Below, piece by piece: positions 1 to 8,043 of a DNA stretch of 13,762 nt. The translations under genes and the position numbers were made by a program. The stretch spans positions 1 to 13,762 of the forward strand of contig JAGXHZ010000026.1 in the NCBI GenBank assembly GCA_024635855.1, written 5' to 3'. The notes under the pieces are model-generated. The model saw only the letters and a program-made list of their open reading frames with translations, ran no database searches and was not told the origin of the DNA. The stretch is from Sulfuricurvum sp. (lineage in GTDB: Bacteria; Campylobacterota; Campylobacteria; Campylobacterales; Sulfurimonadaceae). Numbering within the stretch: the first letter of the stretch is position 1; each line of letters starts with the position of its first letter.

Positions 1-498
1 ATGGGTGAATCTGTATTTATCGTTCAATGTGCACCATGTCATGGCTTACAAGCAGATGGTATGGGTGGAAAAGCTGCTGATTTACATGCTCGTCTTGCTG
101 AGCAATCAGTAAAGCATGCTGTTGTAAACGGTGCAAACAACAATCTTTTGGGAACAAGCATGCCAATGCCTGATCGTAACGGATTAATGAACGCTAATAC
201 TAATGCATTGATTACTGATGCAGAGATTGATGCGGTTTCTAAATATGTTGCAGGTGGATTAAAAGGTACTGAAGGTGCTGATGTTTTCGCTGGAACATGT
301 GCGGCATGTCATGGACCTGATGGCAAAGGTATGGAGATGGTTGCTCCAAACATTGCTGAGATGACTCCGACTATGGTTGATATGGTTCTTAAACATGGTA
401 AAAAAGGTGCAATCGGTACAATGCCGGCATTTAATAACCTAACTGAAGTTCAATTTAAAGCACTTGACGCGTATGTCGCAAGCTTGAGTAAGAAATAA
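1..498 (+). CDS. ccoP: cbb3-type cytochrome c oxidase subunit III (CcoP), 3' part of gene
   Basis: This is the di-haem c-type cytochrome subunit of cbb3 oxidase, which passes electrons from periplasmic cytochrome c to the catalytic CcoN-CcoO core. Two CXXCH haem sites are visible: CAPCH with C10, C13 and H14, and CAACH with C100, C103 and H104. Likely axial methionines lie in the TSMPMPD segment (M54/M56) and the GTMPAF segment (M141). Family members are about 280-300 residues with an N-terminal membrane anchor. Here only the two cytochrome domains (165 residues) are present, so the reading frame almost certainly begins upstream of the window, and the ATG at base 1 is an internal methionine codon. 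The downstream genes (DUF4006-like, FixH) fit a cbb3 locus. Identification is firm; the true start is not visible. Confidence 0.93.
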   Translation: MGESVFIVQCAPCHGLQADGMGGKAADLHARLAEQSVKHAVVNGANNNLLGTSMPMPDRNGLMNANTNALITDAEIDAVSKYVAGGLKGTEGADVFAGTCAACHGPDGKGMEMVAPNIAEMTPTMVDMVLKHGKKGAIGTMPAFNNLTEVQFKALDAYVASLSKK

Positions 499-508
499 GG
501 AGCAAATT

Positions 509-715
509 ATGGAAAATCGTAGTATATTTTCAATACACGGTATTACCGGCATGTTAGTTGCTACCGTATTGCTTCTCTCTATCCTCGTCGGTTTAACCGT
601 CTTGGGATTGGGTGTACAACAAGCAAGCGCGGCTAACTTCTATCAAGTCGAAAATGAAAAAGACATCAAGATGATTAGCACCGAAAATGCTAAACATATT
701 GTTGATGTTAAATAA
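509..715 (+). CDS. DUF4006-like small membrane protein of the cbb3 oxidase locus
   Basis: A 68-residue protein with one hydrophobic segment at about residues 12-36, followed by a short polar C-terminal tail ending in HIVDVK. An AAGGAG Shine-Dalgarno sequence overlaps the ccoP stop and sits about 7 bases before this ATG, so the two genes are co-translated. Small proteins of this type (DUF4006) are known in Campylobacterota directly after ccoP, and the sequence and position match what I remember of that family. The biochemical role is not established to my knowledge. Location within an oxidase operon suggests a small structural or assembly partner in the inner membrane; this is inference. The Ala-Ser-Ala-Ala stretch after the hydrophobic segment could alternatively be a signal-peptidase site, which would release the tail into the periplasm. 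Confidence 0.8.
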   Translation: MENRSIFSIHGITGMLVATVLLLSILVGLTVLGLGVQQASAANFYQVENEKDIKMISTENAKHIVDVK

Positions 716-725
716 GGGGTTTAAG

Positions 726-827
726 ATGGCAAGTATCATGGATAAACTCATCACTGTTGCTTTGATTGTTTCTGCAGCGATCACGTTGTGGGCGGTAGTT
801 ACACCTAACCACCTCTACATCGGTTGA
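726..827 (+). CDS. 33-residue single-span membrane microprotein in the cbb3 operon
   Basis: A short open frame from ATG 726 to TGA 825-827 encodes 33 residues: a short head (MASIMDKL), a hydrophobic span through LWAVVTP, and an NHLYIG tail. An AAGGGG Shine-Dalgarno sequence at 714-719 stands 6 bases before the start, which is ideal spacing and stronger than that of several neighbours. It fills almost the whole gap between the DUF4006-like gene and the next gene, whose TTG start overlaps this stop (TTGA). Without it, 108 bases of an otherwise gapless operon would be empty. Tiny single-span subunits are known for cbb3 oxidases (for example CcoQ, and CcoM in Pseudomonas stutzeri), so an accessory subunit is plausible. 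I do not recognise the sequence as a named family. Confidence 0.72.
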   Translation: MASIMDKLITVALIVSAAITLWAVVTPNHLYIG

Positions 828-1534
828 TTAAATTGAAATTTTCACGAGGGCTAGCGGCCCTCACACTTTTATCATGTTTCTTCACTTCTCTTCATGCTGA
901 ATTTTTATATAAAGATGATGTTGTTAAAAACCCAAAATTTGCTCTGCAAATTGAATCCATAGGGTCTGAACTTAAAGCTAAAACAGGTATTTCACTTTAT
1001 TTGGTAATGGTTCGCGATTTGGATGAAAATGAATCAATCAGTGATTTTGAAAAGCGTATAAGTTCAGAGGTAAATGGCTCTGCTGTTATTATGACGTTTG
1101 TAGAGCTCAAAAAAGAGGTCGATATTCTAGCCCGTCCAACATCTTTATATAATGATTTTAACAAAGGGCAAGTTTTGAGCCCCAATGCAACTTTTATTGG
1201 TGCTGTGGTGAGTTCGATTATGTTTGCTCGTAATTTTGATGAAGTAAAAGAGTTGATTGTTAATCGTGGTGGTACGATTCTCCCTATTTTGGCAGAACGT
1301 GCTAAAGGGGCAGAAATTGTTTCAAAATATTCTGTTGCTATGTATAACGGTTATGCCGATGTAGCAGAACAAATTGCAGCTTCAAAGGGTCAAGCTCTTA
1401 GCTCATCTGCAGGGACCGGCAGCCAAACATTTATTGATATTTTGCGTTTAGTTTTTTACGGTATCATTTTGTATGCACTTTTTATCTATATAAGAGGGCG
1501 CTTTTTTAGAAAAAGAGAGACAAAAAGTGAATAA
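824..1534 (+). CDS. periplasmic protein with C-terminal membrane anchor, possibly TPM-like
   Basis: Starts at TTG 824, overlapping the TGA of the microprotein; there is no clear Shine-Dalgarno sequence, so translational re-initiation is likely. TTG 833 is an alternative start. Residues 1-25 form a signal peptide with probable cleavage after SLHA (A25). A mixed alpha/beta domain follows (about 30-190), then a Gly/Ser/Thr-rich linker and one transmembrane helix at about 205-223. The basic RGRFFRKR tail places the C-terminus in the cytoplasm. The opening (hydrophobic strand, repeated 'KTGISLYLVMVRDL' style, then VIMTFVELKKEVDI) recalls the TPM fold of membrane-anchored periplasmic proteins, but I cannot see its metal-binding residues clearly, so this is a guess. 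Its place between cbb3 genes and fixH suggests a role near oxidase assembly. Confidence 0.72.
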   Translation: MIKLKFSRGLAALTLLSCFFTSLHAEFLYKDDVVKNPKFALQIESIGSELKAKTGISLYLVMVRDLDENESISDFEKRISSEVNGSAVIMTFVELKKEVDILARPTSLYNDFNKGQVLSPNATFIGAVVSSIMFARNFDEVKELIVNRGGTILPILAERAKGAEIVSKYSVAMYNGYADVAEQIAASKGQALSSSAGTGSQTFIDILRLVFYGIILYALFIYIRGRFFRKRETKSE

Positions 1535-2042
1535 TATAAATACTAATGCAGGTAAAAAATGGCCATGGATTATTGCTTTATCAATAATCGGTGTGGTTGC
1601 AGCATGTGTTGTTACGGTAAAGGTAGCGCTTAATAATCCTGTAGAAATGTCGAAATATGGCATGCAAAGTTATCATGATTATGATGATAATGTGAATGAT
1701 ATTATCACCGCACAAATTAGCTTTGATCAAAACTATACCATTGCTTTTTTAACACCCCAGGTCACCCAAAAAGGGGCTGTGATCGCATATAAAATAAGCG
1801 ATAAATCAAATAATGCAATTAGCAACGCAAAAGTTGAGGTGGTGTTAACGCGCCCTGATACTACTGATTTTGATCTAAATCTCTCTAGCCCAACCATCAA
1901 TGAAGGAAAATACACCTTTAATGCGGTAGATCTTCCAAAAGTAGGTCGTTGGGATATTTTAGCAAAAGTTTCCATCGGAGATAAACAGCGTTACTATAAT
2001 CTCAAAGCCGACACCCGCAATCCCAATACTTTCGAGTTTTAA
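1527..2042 (+). CDS. fixH: FixH family protein (cbb3 oxidase maturation, CcoH-like)
   Basis: A 171-residue protein starting at GTG 1527, overlapping the previous gene by 8 bases, with an AGAGAG-type ribosome site just upstream inside that gene. A short cytoplasmic head (1-11) precedes a transmembrane helix beginning at WPWII (about 12-34). A periplasmic beta-sandwich domain follows, with the FixH-type segments NPVEMSKYGMQ near 40 and GRWDILAKV near 150. FixH/CcoH works with the FixGIS/CcoGIS proteins in copper supply and assembly of cbb3 oxidase, and the family is usually 150-170 residues, matching this length. Location downstream of ccoP supports the call. No copper-binding His/Met cluster stands out apart from MSKYGM, so the function comes from family membership. 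Confidence 0.83.
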   Translation: MNNINTNAGKKWPWIIALSIIGVVAACVVTVKVALNNPVEMSKYGMQSYHDYDDNVNDIITAQISFDQNYTIAFLTPQVTQKGAVIAYKISDKSNNAISNAKVEVVLTRPDTTDFDLNLSSPTINEGKYTFNAVDLPKVGRWDILAKVSIGDKQRYYNLKADTRNPNTFEF

Positions 2043-4378
2043 TGCAACGCACCTGCGTTGTTTTCCCCACCTCGCGTGCCATACGTGACACAGTAGAAAG
2101 CTACAGTGAAGGATTTTTACCTGCTCTTATGGGGATGGGTGATTTTTTGGATCGGGTGATTTTGAGTGAAAATGTCGTATCTCCGGATAATGATTTACGC
2201 CTTCTTGCCCTTCACGAAGCCTCTAATTTCTCTACTTTTGATAAACTCCTTATTGAACGCAACTTTTTTACATTTATCCAAAATTCTACTTATATTTTTC
2301 GTTTTTTTGAAGAACTCAGTGGAGAGATGGTTTCCATTGACGCATTGGAAGGTGCGGATGTTTATGGAGAATACGAAGAGCATATTGCGATATTAAAACA
2401 GCTATGGTTTAGTTACAGAGATATAGTCCAATCGCGTGGGTGGAGTGACCCGATATTTTCTAAATCTACCATTGTGATAAATGAAGAATATGTGAGAGAA
2501 TTTGAGTCCATTACCGTACATGTTGAGGGGTATTTGAGTCGTTATGAGCTTGAAGTTCTTCGTTCTTGTGCGGCTGTAACGCGAGTGGAATGTCACTATT
2601 ATGCTACAACATTTAATGAAAAAATGTCGTCGCGATTTCGAGAGTTGTCCGTGGATATAGAAGCAGGTTATAAATATCGACTCAATTTAAGTGATATGTC
2701 CATTGTAGAATCCTCTGTGATTTCACCATTAGAAGATGTGACGTGTGAGGTATTTCATAACCGTTTGGTGCAGGTTGGATTTGTAAAAGCCAAGATTGTT
2801 ATGATGGTGGAGAGCGGAATTAGCCCAGAGCGTATAGTGGTCGTCACTCCGGATGAGGCGTTTGCGAGCTATTTACGAATGTTTGATGATGAACAAAATT
2901 TTAACTTCGCAATGGGAACATCGCTTAGTGATGAACGAGTTGTATGCGACATAGAAGCCATAGAACTGTACATGAGTGAGCAAAGTGTGGAGAATAAGGC
3001 ACGGCTTGAGAGAGTTTCATCACAGTTGCATGAATGGATAAAGAGACATTATTATGAACCGTTTCGTTACGATGATCTGGTTTGTTTATGTGCCATGATG
3101 GTAGAAGCCGCTTATCGTAGTGAGGTCAAAGAGATTTTAAATGAAGAGTGTGAAAAATTTAAACCCATTGTCAATGCATTGTCCGGATATGAGTTCAAAT
3201 CAGCACTGCGGATATATCTCTCACGAGTGAAAAACCGTTCCATCGATGATGTTCGTGGCGGAAAAATTACGGTCATGGGATTATTGGAGACTCGGGGAGT
3301 AGCATTTGATGGGGTGATTGTCGTTGATTTTAATGAAGGGTATGTCCCTCATCGAAGTCAAAAAGATCTCTTTTTAAATACGAAAACGAGACGGATAGCT
3401 GATTTACCTACTACATTGGAGCGTGAATCCCTCCAAAAACATTATTATTGGATGCTGTTTCAGCGTGCGCAACAAGTTGCAATTTCGTGTGTTCAAAACA
3501 CTGAAACCATACCGTCTCGATTTTTATTGCAGTTGGGGATACAGACGCATGAAGCAGAGGTTGATTACGGGTCACTTCTTTTCCCCAATGCAGAATTTAA
3601 AGAACGTCGTATTGAGCATTATGAGAGTGACTATGATTTTTGTGCACACCCTCTTTCTGCGAGCGCTCTAAAGAGTTTTTTAACGTGCAAACGACAGTTT
3701 TTTACCAAATATATTTTAAAAATAAAAGAGCATGAACAACCCCAAGATTTAAGTCGCGAGCGAGATATTGGCAATCGTCTTCATGCGGCTATGGAAAAAA
3801 TATACATGACCTGCGATCATTATGATTCGTCCGATGAGATTAAAAAAGCCATCATCAAGGTTTTGGGGGAGCACGAGGCGAGTGATGGGATGGAGCGTTA
3901 TGTTGAAGCGTTGTGGATTGAGAAGCTAACTCCTTTTTATCTCAATGAGGCGCAGAGGTTTAGAGAGGGAAACCGTGTTGCGTATCATGAAAAAGAGGCT
4001 CGAAGGATGATTGAGGGGATTGAGCTTGTTGGTAGAATTGATAGGATTGATCGTACACTCGATGGATTAGAAGTATTGGATTATAAAACCGGTAATTTCG
4101 CCGATACAACCAGTGAACCAAAAGAGAGCGATGTGGATTATCAACTCGCGATTTATAGCGTGCTTGCCCAAGAGTTTGGAAATCTCAGCCGTTGCGGATA
4201 CTATGATCTCAAAACAGGAAAAATTGTTTATGAGCAGTTTTTAGAGGAAAAGAGTGAAAAATTACACGAAATTTTGCGGGGTTTGGCGCTCCAAAAAACG
4301 TGGATTTGGGAAATGACGGAGGATTTTAAACAGTGTCGATACTGTCCTTATGCGCTATTGTGTGAAAGGGAGCTGTAG
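2042..4378 (+). CDS. addB: AddB: nuclease and inactive-helicase subunit of the AddAB recombination complex
   Basis: The ATG overlaps the fixH stop (TAATG). This is the B subunit of the AddAB helicase-nuclease, which processes double-strand ends for RecA-dependent repair. The C-terminal RecB-type PD-(D/E)XK nuclease shows GRID (D667) and LDYKTG (D680, K682). Four cysteines expected for the iron-sulphur staple are present: C549 (SFLTCKRQ) and C765/C768/C774 in CRYCPYALLC. The N-terminus begins VVFPTSRAIRD and has no GxxGxGKT Walker A loop. At 778 residues it is far shorter than the roughly 1150-residue Firmicutes AddB. Both traits fit my recollection of the Campylobacterota AddB form. The next gene, addA, follows with no gap, so a 1:1 complex made by coupled translation is likely. 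Confidence 0.88.
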   Translation: MQRTCVVFPTSRAIRDTVESYSEGFLPALMGMGDFLDRVILSENVVSPDNDLRLLALHEASNFSTFDKLLIERNFFTFIQNSTYIFRFFEELSGEMVSIDALEGADVYGEYEEHIAILKQLWFSYRDIVQSRGWSDPIFSKSTIVINEEYVREFESITVHVEGYLSRYELEVLRSCAAVTRVECHYYATTFNEKMSSRFRELSVDIEAGYKYRLNLSDMSIVESSVISPLEDVTCEVFHNRLVQVGFVKAKIVMMVESGISPERIVVVTPDEAFASYLRMFDDEQNFNFAMGTSLSDERVVCDIEAIELYMSEQSVENKARLERVSSQLHEWIKRHYYEPFRYDDLVCLCAMMVEAAYRSEVKEILNEECEKFKPIVNALSGYEFKSALRIYLSRVKNRSIDDVRGGKITVMGLLETRGVAFDGVIVVDFNEGYVPHRSQKDLFLNTKTRRIADLPTTLERESLQKHYYWMLFQRAQQVAISCVQNTETIPSRFLLQLGIQTHEAEVDYGSLLFPNAEFKERRIEHYESDYDFCAHPLSASALKSFLTCKRQFFTKYILKIKEHEQPQDLSRERDIGNRLHAAMEKIYMTCDHYDSSDEIKKAIIKVLGEHEASDGMERYVEALWIEKLTPFYLNEAQRFREGNRVAYHEKEARRMIEGIELVGRIDRIDRTLDGLEVLDYKTGNFADTTSEPKESDVDYQLAIYSVLAQEFGNLSRCGYYDLKTGKIVYEQFLEEKSEKLHEILRGLALQKTWIWEMTEDFKQCRYCPYALLCEREL

Positions 4379-7096
4379 ATGAGTAATTTTGAACCTTTTT
4401 TAGCGTATGAAGCGAGTGCCGGAAGCGGGAAAACGTTTAATCTCGTCGTCCGCTATTTGAGTTTGCTTTTTATGGGAGAAGAGGTTGAAACCATCACCGC
4501 ATTGACCTTTACGAACAAAGCTGCCAACGAGATGCGAACTCGTGTTGTGGAGACACTGCACGCATTGGAAAAACGGGGCGAATTGGCTGAAATAGCTAAA
4601 GTAAGCGGTTTAGGAGAAGATGAAATCTTGAGTCTTCGAGATAAGGTCCTGTGGAAACTGCTTCGCTCGGATATGAAAATTTCAACGATTGATACTTTTT
4701 TTGGAAGTATTTTGCGTAAATTTGCCCTTAATGCAGGGATTATGCCGACATTCTCAGCGTCCAACGCCCATCATGAAGTGAAGTTTTTAAAACGTTTTTT
4801 GCATGAGGTGGAGATTGAGGGGGAGATGGCAACGCTTACGAATCTTTCGCAATTAAGTTCCAAGCGGCTTGAAGATGTGTTTACGCTTCTTTCAACCCTT
4901 TATGCAAAACACAAAGAGCTTGAAAGCTTGGATATTTCTCCGCCTTCATTGACTTTTGATCCCATAGCCCATGCGATGGCGCACGCACGTGAACTGTCGC
5001 AATTGCTGCTTAGTAAACCATTGAGTGATCGCTCGCGTAAGACGATGCTCATTGAAGATTATGAGGATCTTTTGAAAAAGTCGTGGATTTTTAAGCCGAG
5101 TTTGGAGTATTGGGACTTTAAAAAAATCTATGAGCCTAAAATGGATGAATTATTACGGTGCATCCAAGAGAACGTGCTCATTCAAATGCGATACCGCGAA
5201 GCCCAGCTTTTGAGTGCTTTAAACCGTATTTTGAAGATTTATATCAAGAGTCGTCATGCGCTGATCGTTCAAAATAACGAGCTTACATTTGATGATATTG
5301 CGTTGATGGTGCATGATTTGCTGCGGGGAAAATTGGAAAGTGAATTTCTTTATTTTAGACTCGATGCGTCGATGAAACATCTGCTTCTGGATGAGTTTCA
5401 AGATACGAGCGTGATACAGTTTGATATTTTACGACCGCTGATCGAAGAGATTGCCGCAGGCGTTGGGGTCAATGAGGGGGGAAGTTTCTTTTTTGTTGGA
5501 GATGTCAAACAATCCATTTACCGTTTCAGGGGAGGGGTGAGTGCCCTTTTTTATCAGGTTGCCGAACATTTTGATGTTCAAGTCCGCGCCTTAGAGGTGA
5601 ACTATCGCTCACGATCACAAGTAGTAGAATTTGTAAATCGTGTCTTTGGTGAGATAATGGAGCGGTATATTTCCCAATCCTCTCCTGTTACGAAAAGCGG
5701 TGGCTTGGTTGAGGTGTATATCGATGAAGAACCGCTTGATGTTCTGATAAAGCAGATTGAAGAATTGAGTCAAGCAGGGGCGAATAGGGATGATATTGCT
5801 ATTTTGTGCGGTACGAATTCAGATGCCGCACGGGTACAAGAGCTTCTCGAAGAACACACAATACCGGTAGTAAGTGAAGCGACATCACGTCTTATTCATC
5901 AGCGAAGTGTACGTGCCATAATTGAATATCTTCGTTATTGTTATTTTGGGAATGAGATTTATCGCCAAAACTGTGCCGCATTGCTTGGGGACGAGAATAT
6001 ACAACGCCAGTCAATCGTTGATGTACAGACACAGTGTGTTGAATTTATTCTCAAACACGGCATTGGAGATAAGAGCGCGATACTATTTGTTGAAAAATTG
6101 AGCTCGTATCCAGATATTGAGGCAGTTGTTTTTGAGATAGATCGGCTTGAAGCCTCTTCGCCTCAAAGCGATTTACACGGGATACGGATTATGACAGTCC
6201 ATAAATCCAAAGGGTTGGAGTTTGAACATGTTATCGTCTTGGACAGATTGGGGCAGATGAAAAGCCGCAGTGATTTTATCCTATACGAATATGATGGAAT
6301 CCATCTTGAGCGGATGTTTATTCGAACTAAGGGTCGAGAGGAATTGGACGACGTTTACAAAAATGGTTTAGAAAAAGAGAAACAGCTTGAGAAAAGCGAT
6401 CAGCTCAATGCTCTCTATGTTGCATTAACAAGAGCAGTGCAGTCGCTCACCATCATTGCAAAGCCAAAAAGTTCTTGGTTTGAACCGTTGGGACTTAGCC
6501 AAGGGCGTTGGGGAGAGTATCTGTTTGAAACAACTCTTCTTTTGGAAGTCCAGCCGCTAAAACACGTTGAGATCAAGAGTATAGGATATGGAAAACAAAG
6601 TGATGTAGCGAAGCCAGAAAAAAATGCTATTGTAGATTATGATGCGATTAACTATGGTCTTGCGCTCCATTATGCGTTGGAAATGATGGGAACTTTTCAG
6701 ATTGAATCACTCAAAAATGCTCTTGAATCTACGCGAAAACGGTATGGCATGAATATCGGTGAGGCTAAACTGGAACAATTGCGCCAAACCCTGTCCATGT
6801 TAATCACGGATGAGCAGTTTTGTCTTTTAACAAAAGGTAAAAGCTACAAAGAGCAAGCCTTTTACTATCAAGGTCAAAAGCGAATTATTGATCTGCTCAT
6901 AGAACACGATGAGGGGTACTGGGTGGTTATCGACTATAAAAGCGGAGAAGAAAAAAGCGTGGAGCATGTCCAGCAAGTGAAGAGCTACATGAATGCGGTA
7001 GGTTTGCTTTTGGGCGGTGAAGTGAGAGGGTATGTCTGTTATGCACGGGATGAAACGTGTGAATGGCAAAAAGCAGAGGAAATACAGTGCTTATAG
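4379..7096 (+). CDS. addA: AddA: UvrD/RecB-type helicase-nuclease subunit of AddAB
   Basis: The ATG follows the addB TAG directly. A full set of superfamily 1A helicase motifs is visible: Walker A ASAGSGKT (residues 12-19), motif Ia LTFTNKAANEM, motif II LLLDEFQDTS (D338, E339), motif III GDVKQSIYRFRGG, motif IV NYRS, motif V IMTVHKSKGLEF and motif VI LYVALTRA. A C-terminal RecB-family nuclease follows, with RIIDLL (D838) and VVIDYKSG (D852, K854). It is a 3'-5' DNA translocase whose nuclease cuts one strand, AddB cutting the other. At 905 residues it is shorter than Bacillus AddA (about 1230), mostly through smaller insertions. All catalytic residues look intact, so the enzyme should be active. 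Simple RecB-like annotation is possible, but the adjacent AddB argues for AddA. Confidence 0.9.
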   Translation: MSNFEPFLAYEASAGSGKTFNLVVRYLSLLFMGEEVETITALTFTNKAANEMRTRVVETLHALEKRGELAEIAKVSGLGEDEILSLRDKVLWKLLRSDMKISTIDTFFGSILRKFALNAGIMPTFSASNAHHEVKFLKRFLHEVEIEGEMATLTNLSQLSSKRLEDVFTLLSTLYAKHKELESLDISPPSLTFDPIAHAMAHARELSQLLLSKPLSDRSRKTMLIEDYEDLLKKSWIFKPSLEYWDFKKIYEPKMDELLRCIQENVLIQMRYREAQLLSALNRILKIYIKSRHALIVQNNELTFDDIALMVHDLLRGKLESEFLYFRLDASMKHLLLDEFQDTSVIQFDILRPLIEEIAAGVGVNEGGSFFFVGDVKQSIYRFRGGVSALFYQVAEHFDVQVRALEVNYRSRSQVVEFVNRVFGEIMERYISQSSPVTKSGGLVEVYIDEEPLDVLIKQIEELSQAGANRDDIAILCGTNSDAARVQELLEEHTIPVVSEATSRLIHQRSVRAIIEYLRYCYFGNEIYRQNCAALLGDENIQRQSIVDVQTQCVEFILKHGIGDKSAILFVEKLSSYPDIEAVVFEIDRLEASSPQSDLHGIRIMTVHKSKGLEFEHVIVLDRLGQMKSRSDFILYEYDGIHLERMFIRTKGREELDDVYKNGLEKEKQLEKSDQLNALYVALTRAVQSLTIIAKPKSSWFEPLGLSQGRWGEYLFETTLLLEVQPLKHVEIKSIGYGKQSDVAKPEKNAIVDYDAINYGLALHYALEMMGTFQIESLKNALESTRKRYGMNIGEAKLEQLRQTLSMLITDEQFCLLTKGKSYKEQAFYYQGQKRIIDLLIEHDEGYWVVIDYKSGEEKSVEHVQQVKSYMNAVGLLLGGEVRGYVCYARDETCEWQKAEEIQCL

Positions 7097-7111
7097 AAAA
7101 CTTAATTTAAG

Positions 7112-7138
7112 TATAATATAAGTTTAAAAGGGTACAAT
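7112..7138 (+). promoter_or_regulatory. candidate promoter(s) for rplM-rpsI
   Basis: The 76-base gap between addA and rplM is AT-rich and holds two -10-like hexamers: a perfect TATAAT at 7112-7117 and TACAAT at 7133-7138 (context GGGTACAATTTCG). Neither has a convincing -35 box, which is usual for sigma-70 promoters in Campylobacterota, where an AT-periodic upstream region stands in for it. An AAACTTA/TAAGTTT inverted repeat (7098-7104 and 7119-7125) surrounds the first hexamer. Which hexamer is used cannot be decided by eye. Confidence 0.45.
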
Positions 7139-7172
7139 TTCGCCACTAAAAGACTTAAAAAGGAGGCTCACG

Positions 7173-7595
7173 ATGAAATTTACTAAAATTGCAACACCTG
7201 AGCAAATCGACCGTAAATGGGTTTTGATCGATGCAGAGGGTATGACATTCGGTCGTTTAATGACAGATGTTGCTGCTCGTCTTCGCGGAAAAGATAAACC
7301 TTATTTTACTCCAAATATTGACTGTGGTGACTTCGTTGTTATTATCAATGCATCTAAAATCGTTATTAACGGTAATGGTAAATTGGCAAACAAAGAATAT
7401 CACACACATAGTGGTTACTTCGGTAGCGTTAAAAGTGTAAAAATGACAGAGCTTTTGGCAACAAACCCAGAAAAACTCTTCAAACTCGCAGCTCGCGGAA
7501 TGCTTCCTAAAACAAAATTAGGTCGTGCGATGCTCAAAAAATTAAAAATCTATGCAGATGCTGAGCATCCTCACTCTGCACAGATCGCTAAGTAA
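7173..7595 (+). CDS. rplM: 50S ribosomal protein L13
   Basis: A 140-residue protein with the full L13 pattern: [16 protein letters not shown] near the N-terminus, [23 protein letters not shown] in the middle, the HTHSGYFG loop, and the family signature [21 protein letters not shown] before a HPH tail. It is an early-assembly protein of the large subunit that binds 23S rRNA. Length is normal for the family. An AAAAAGGAGG Shine-Dalgarno sequence at 7157-7166, the strongest in the window, lies 6 bases before the ATG, as expected for a highly expressed gene. It is followed by rpsI after 9 bases, the standard bacterial rplM-rpsI operon. Confidence 0.97.
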   Translation: MKFTKIATPEQIDRKWVLIDAEGMTFGRLMTDVAARLRGKDKPYFTPNIDCGDFVVIINASKIVINGNGKLANKEYHTHSGYFGSVKSVKMTELLATNPEKLFKLAARGMLPKTKLGRAMLKKLKIYADAEHPHSAQIAK

Positions 7596-7604
7596 GGATT
7601 CCTG

Positions 7605-7994
7605 ATGGTAAAAACATATGCAACTGGCAAAAGAAAAACATCGATCGCTAAAGTATGGTTGACTCCAGGTACCGGTAAAATTACCGTTAACGGTCTTTCA
7701 CTTGACGCATGGCTTGGTGGTCTTGAAGCGAAAAAATTGCGTGTAACGCAACCTCTTTCTCTTACTAAACAAGACGCATCGGTAGATATTAACGCAACTA
7801 CAACCGGTGGCGGATTTTCAGGTCAATCAGACGCACTTCGTCACGGTATCTCGAAAGCACTTTGTACATTTGATCCAGCATTCCGTGCTGTATTGAAACC
7901 TTACGGTATGCTTACTCGTGACTCACGTATCGTTGAGCGTAAGAAACCAGGTCTTCGTAAAGCACGTCGTTCTCCTCAATTCTCTAAACGTTAA
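7605..7994 (+). CDS. rpsI: 30S ribosomal protein S9
   Basis: A 129-residue protein showing the S9 features: an [14 protein letters not shown] opening, the glycine-rich [21 protein letters not shown] core, and the [20 protein letters not shown] block. It ends in the invariant SKR whose terminal residues reach the P-site tRNA. The AAGGA ribosome site at 7594-7598 overlaps the rplM stop. Length is normal and nothing is missing. It is the last gene of the housekeeping block: after it comes a GC-rich hairpin and then genes of accessory type in different composition. Confidence 0.97.
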   Translation: MVKTYATGKRKTSIAKVWLTPGTGKITVNGLSLDAWLGGLEAKKLRVTQPLSLTKQDASVDINATTTGGGFSGQSDALRHGISKALCTFDPAFRAVLKPYGMLTRDSRIVERKKPGLRKARRSPQFSKR

Positions 7995-8008
7995 TCGTTA
8001 CAACTGTC

Positions 8009-8028
8009 ATTCCCGCGAAAGCGGGAGT
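8009..8028. repeat. GC-rich REP-like hairpin after rpsI
   Basis: The core is CCCGC-GAAA-GCGGG with an 8-pair stem (8009-8016 with 8021-8028, one T-G pair) closed by a GNRA-type GAAA loop. It stands out sharply from the surrounding AT-rich DNA. The wording TCATTCCCGCGAAAGCGGGA matches a short dispersed repeat I remember from many proteobacterial genomes; copy number here cannot be judged from one window. It lies between the convergent ends of rpsI (7994) and the minus-strand regulator (8044), so it could stop transcription from either side. A T-run (8041-8045) begins only 12 bases after the stem, so it is not a textbook intrinsic terminator. Confidence 0.65.
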
Positions 8029-8043
8029 CCAACCAATCTGTTT

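Noticed and set aside
593..784. Minus-strand open frame opposite the DUF4006-like gene and microprotein
   Set aside because: It lies antisense to two coding frames with good ribosome sites, has no recognisable domain, and shows no start signals of its own.
4453..4764. Minus-strand 103-residue frame inside addA
   Set aside because: It is a shadow of the conserved helicase motif region; the composition reflects the opposite-strand codons.
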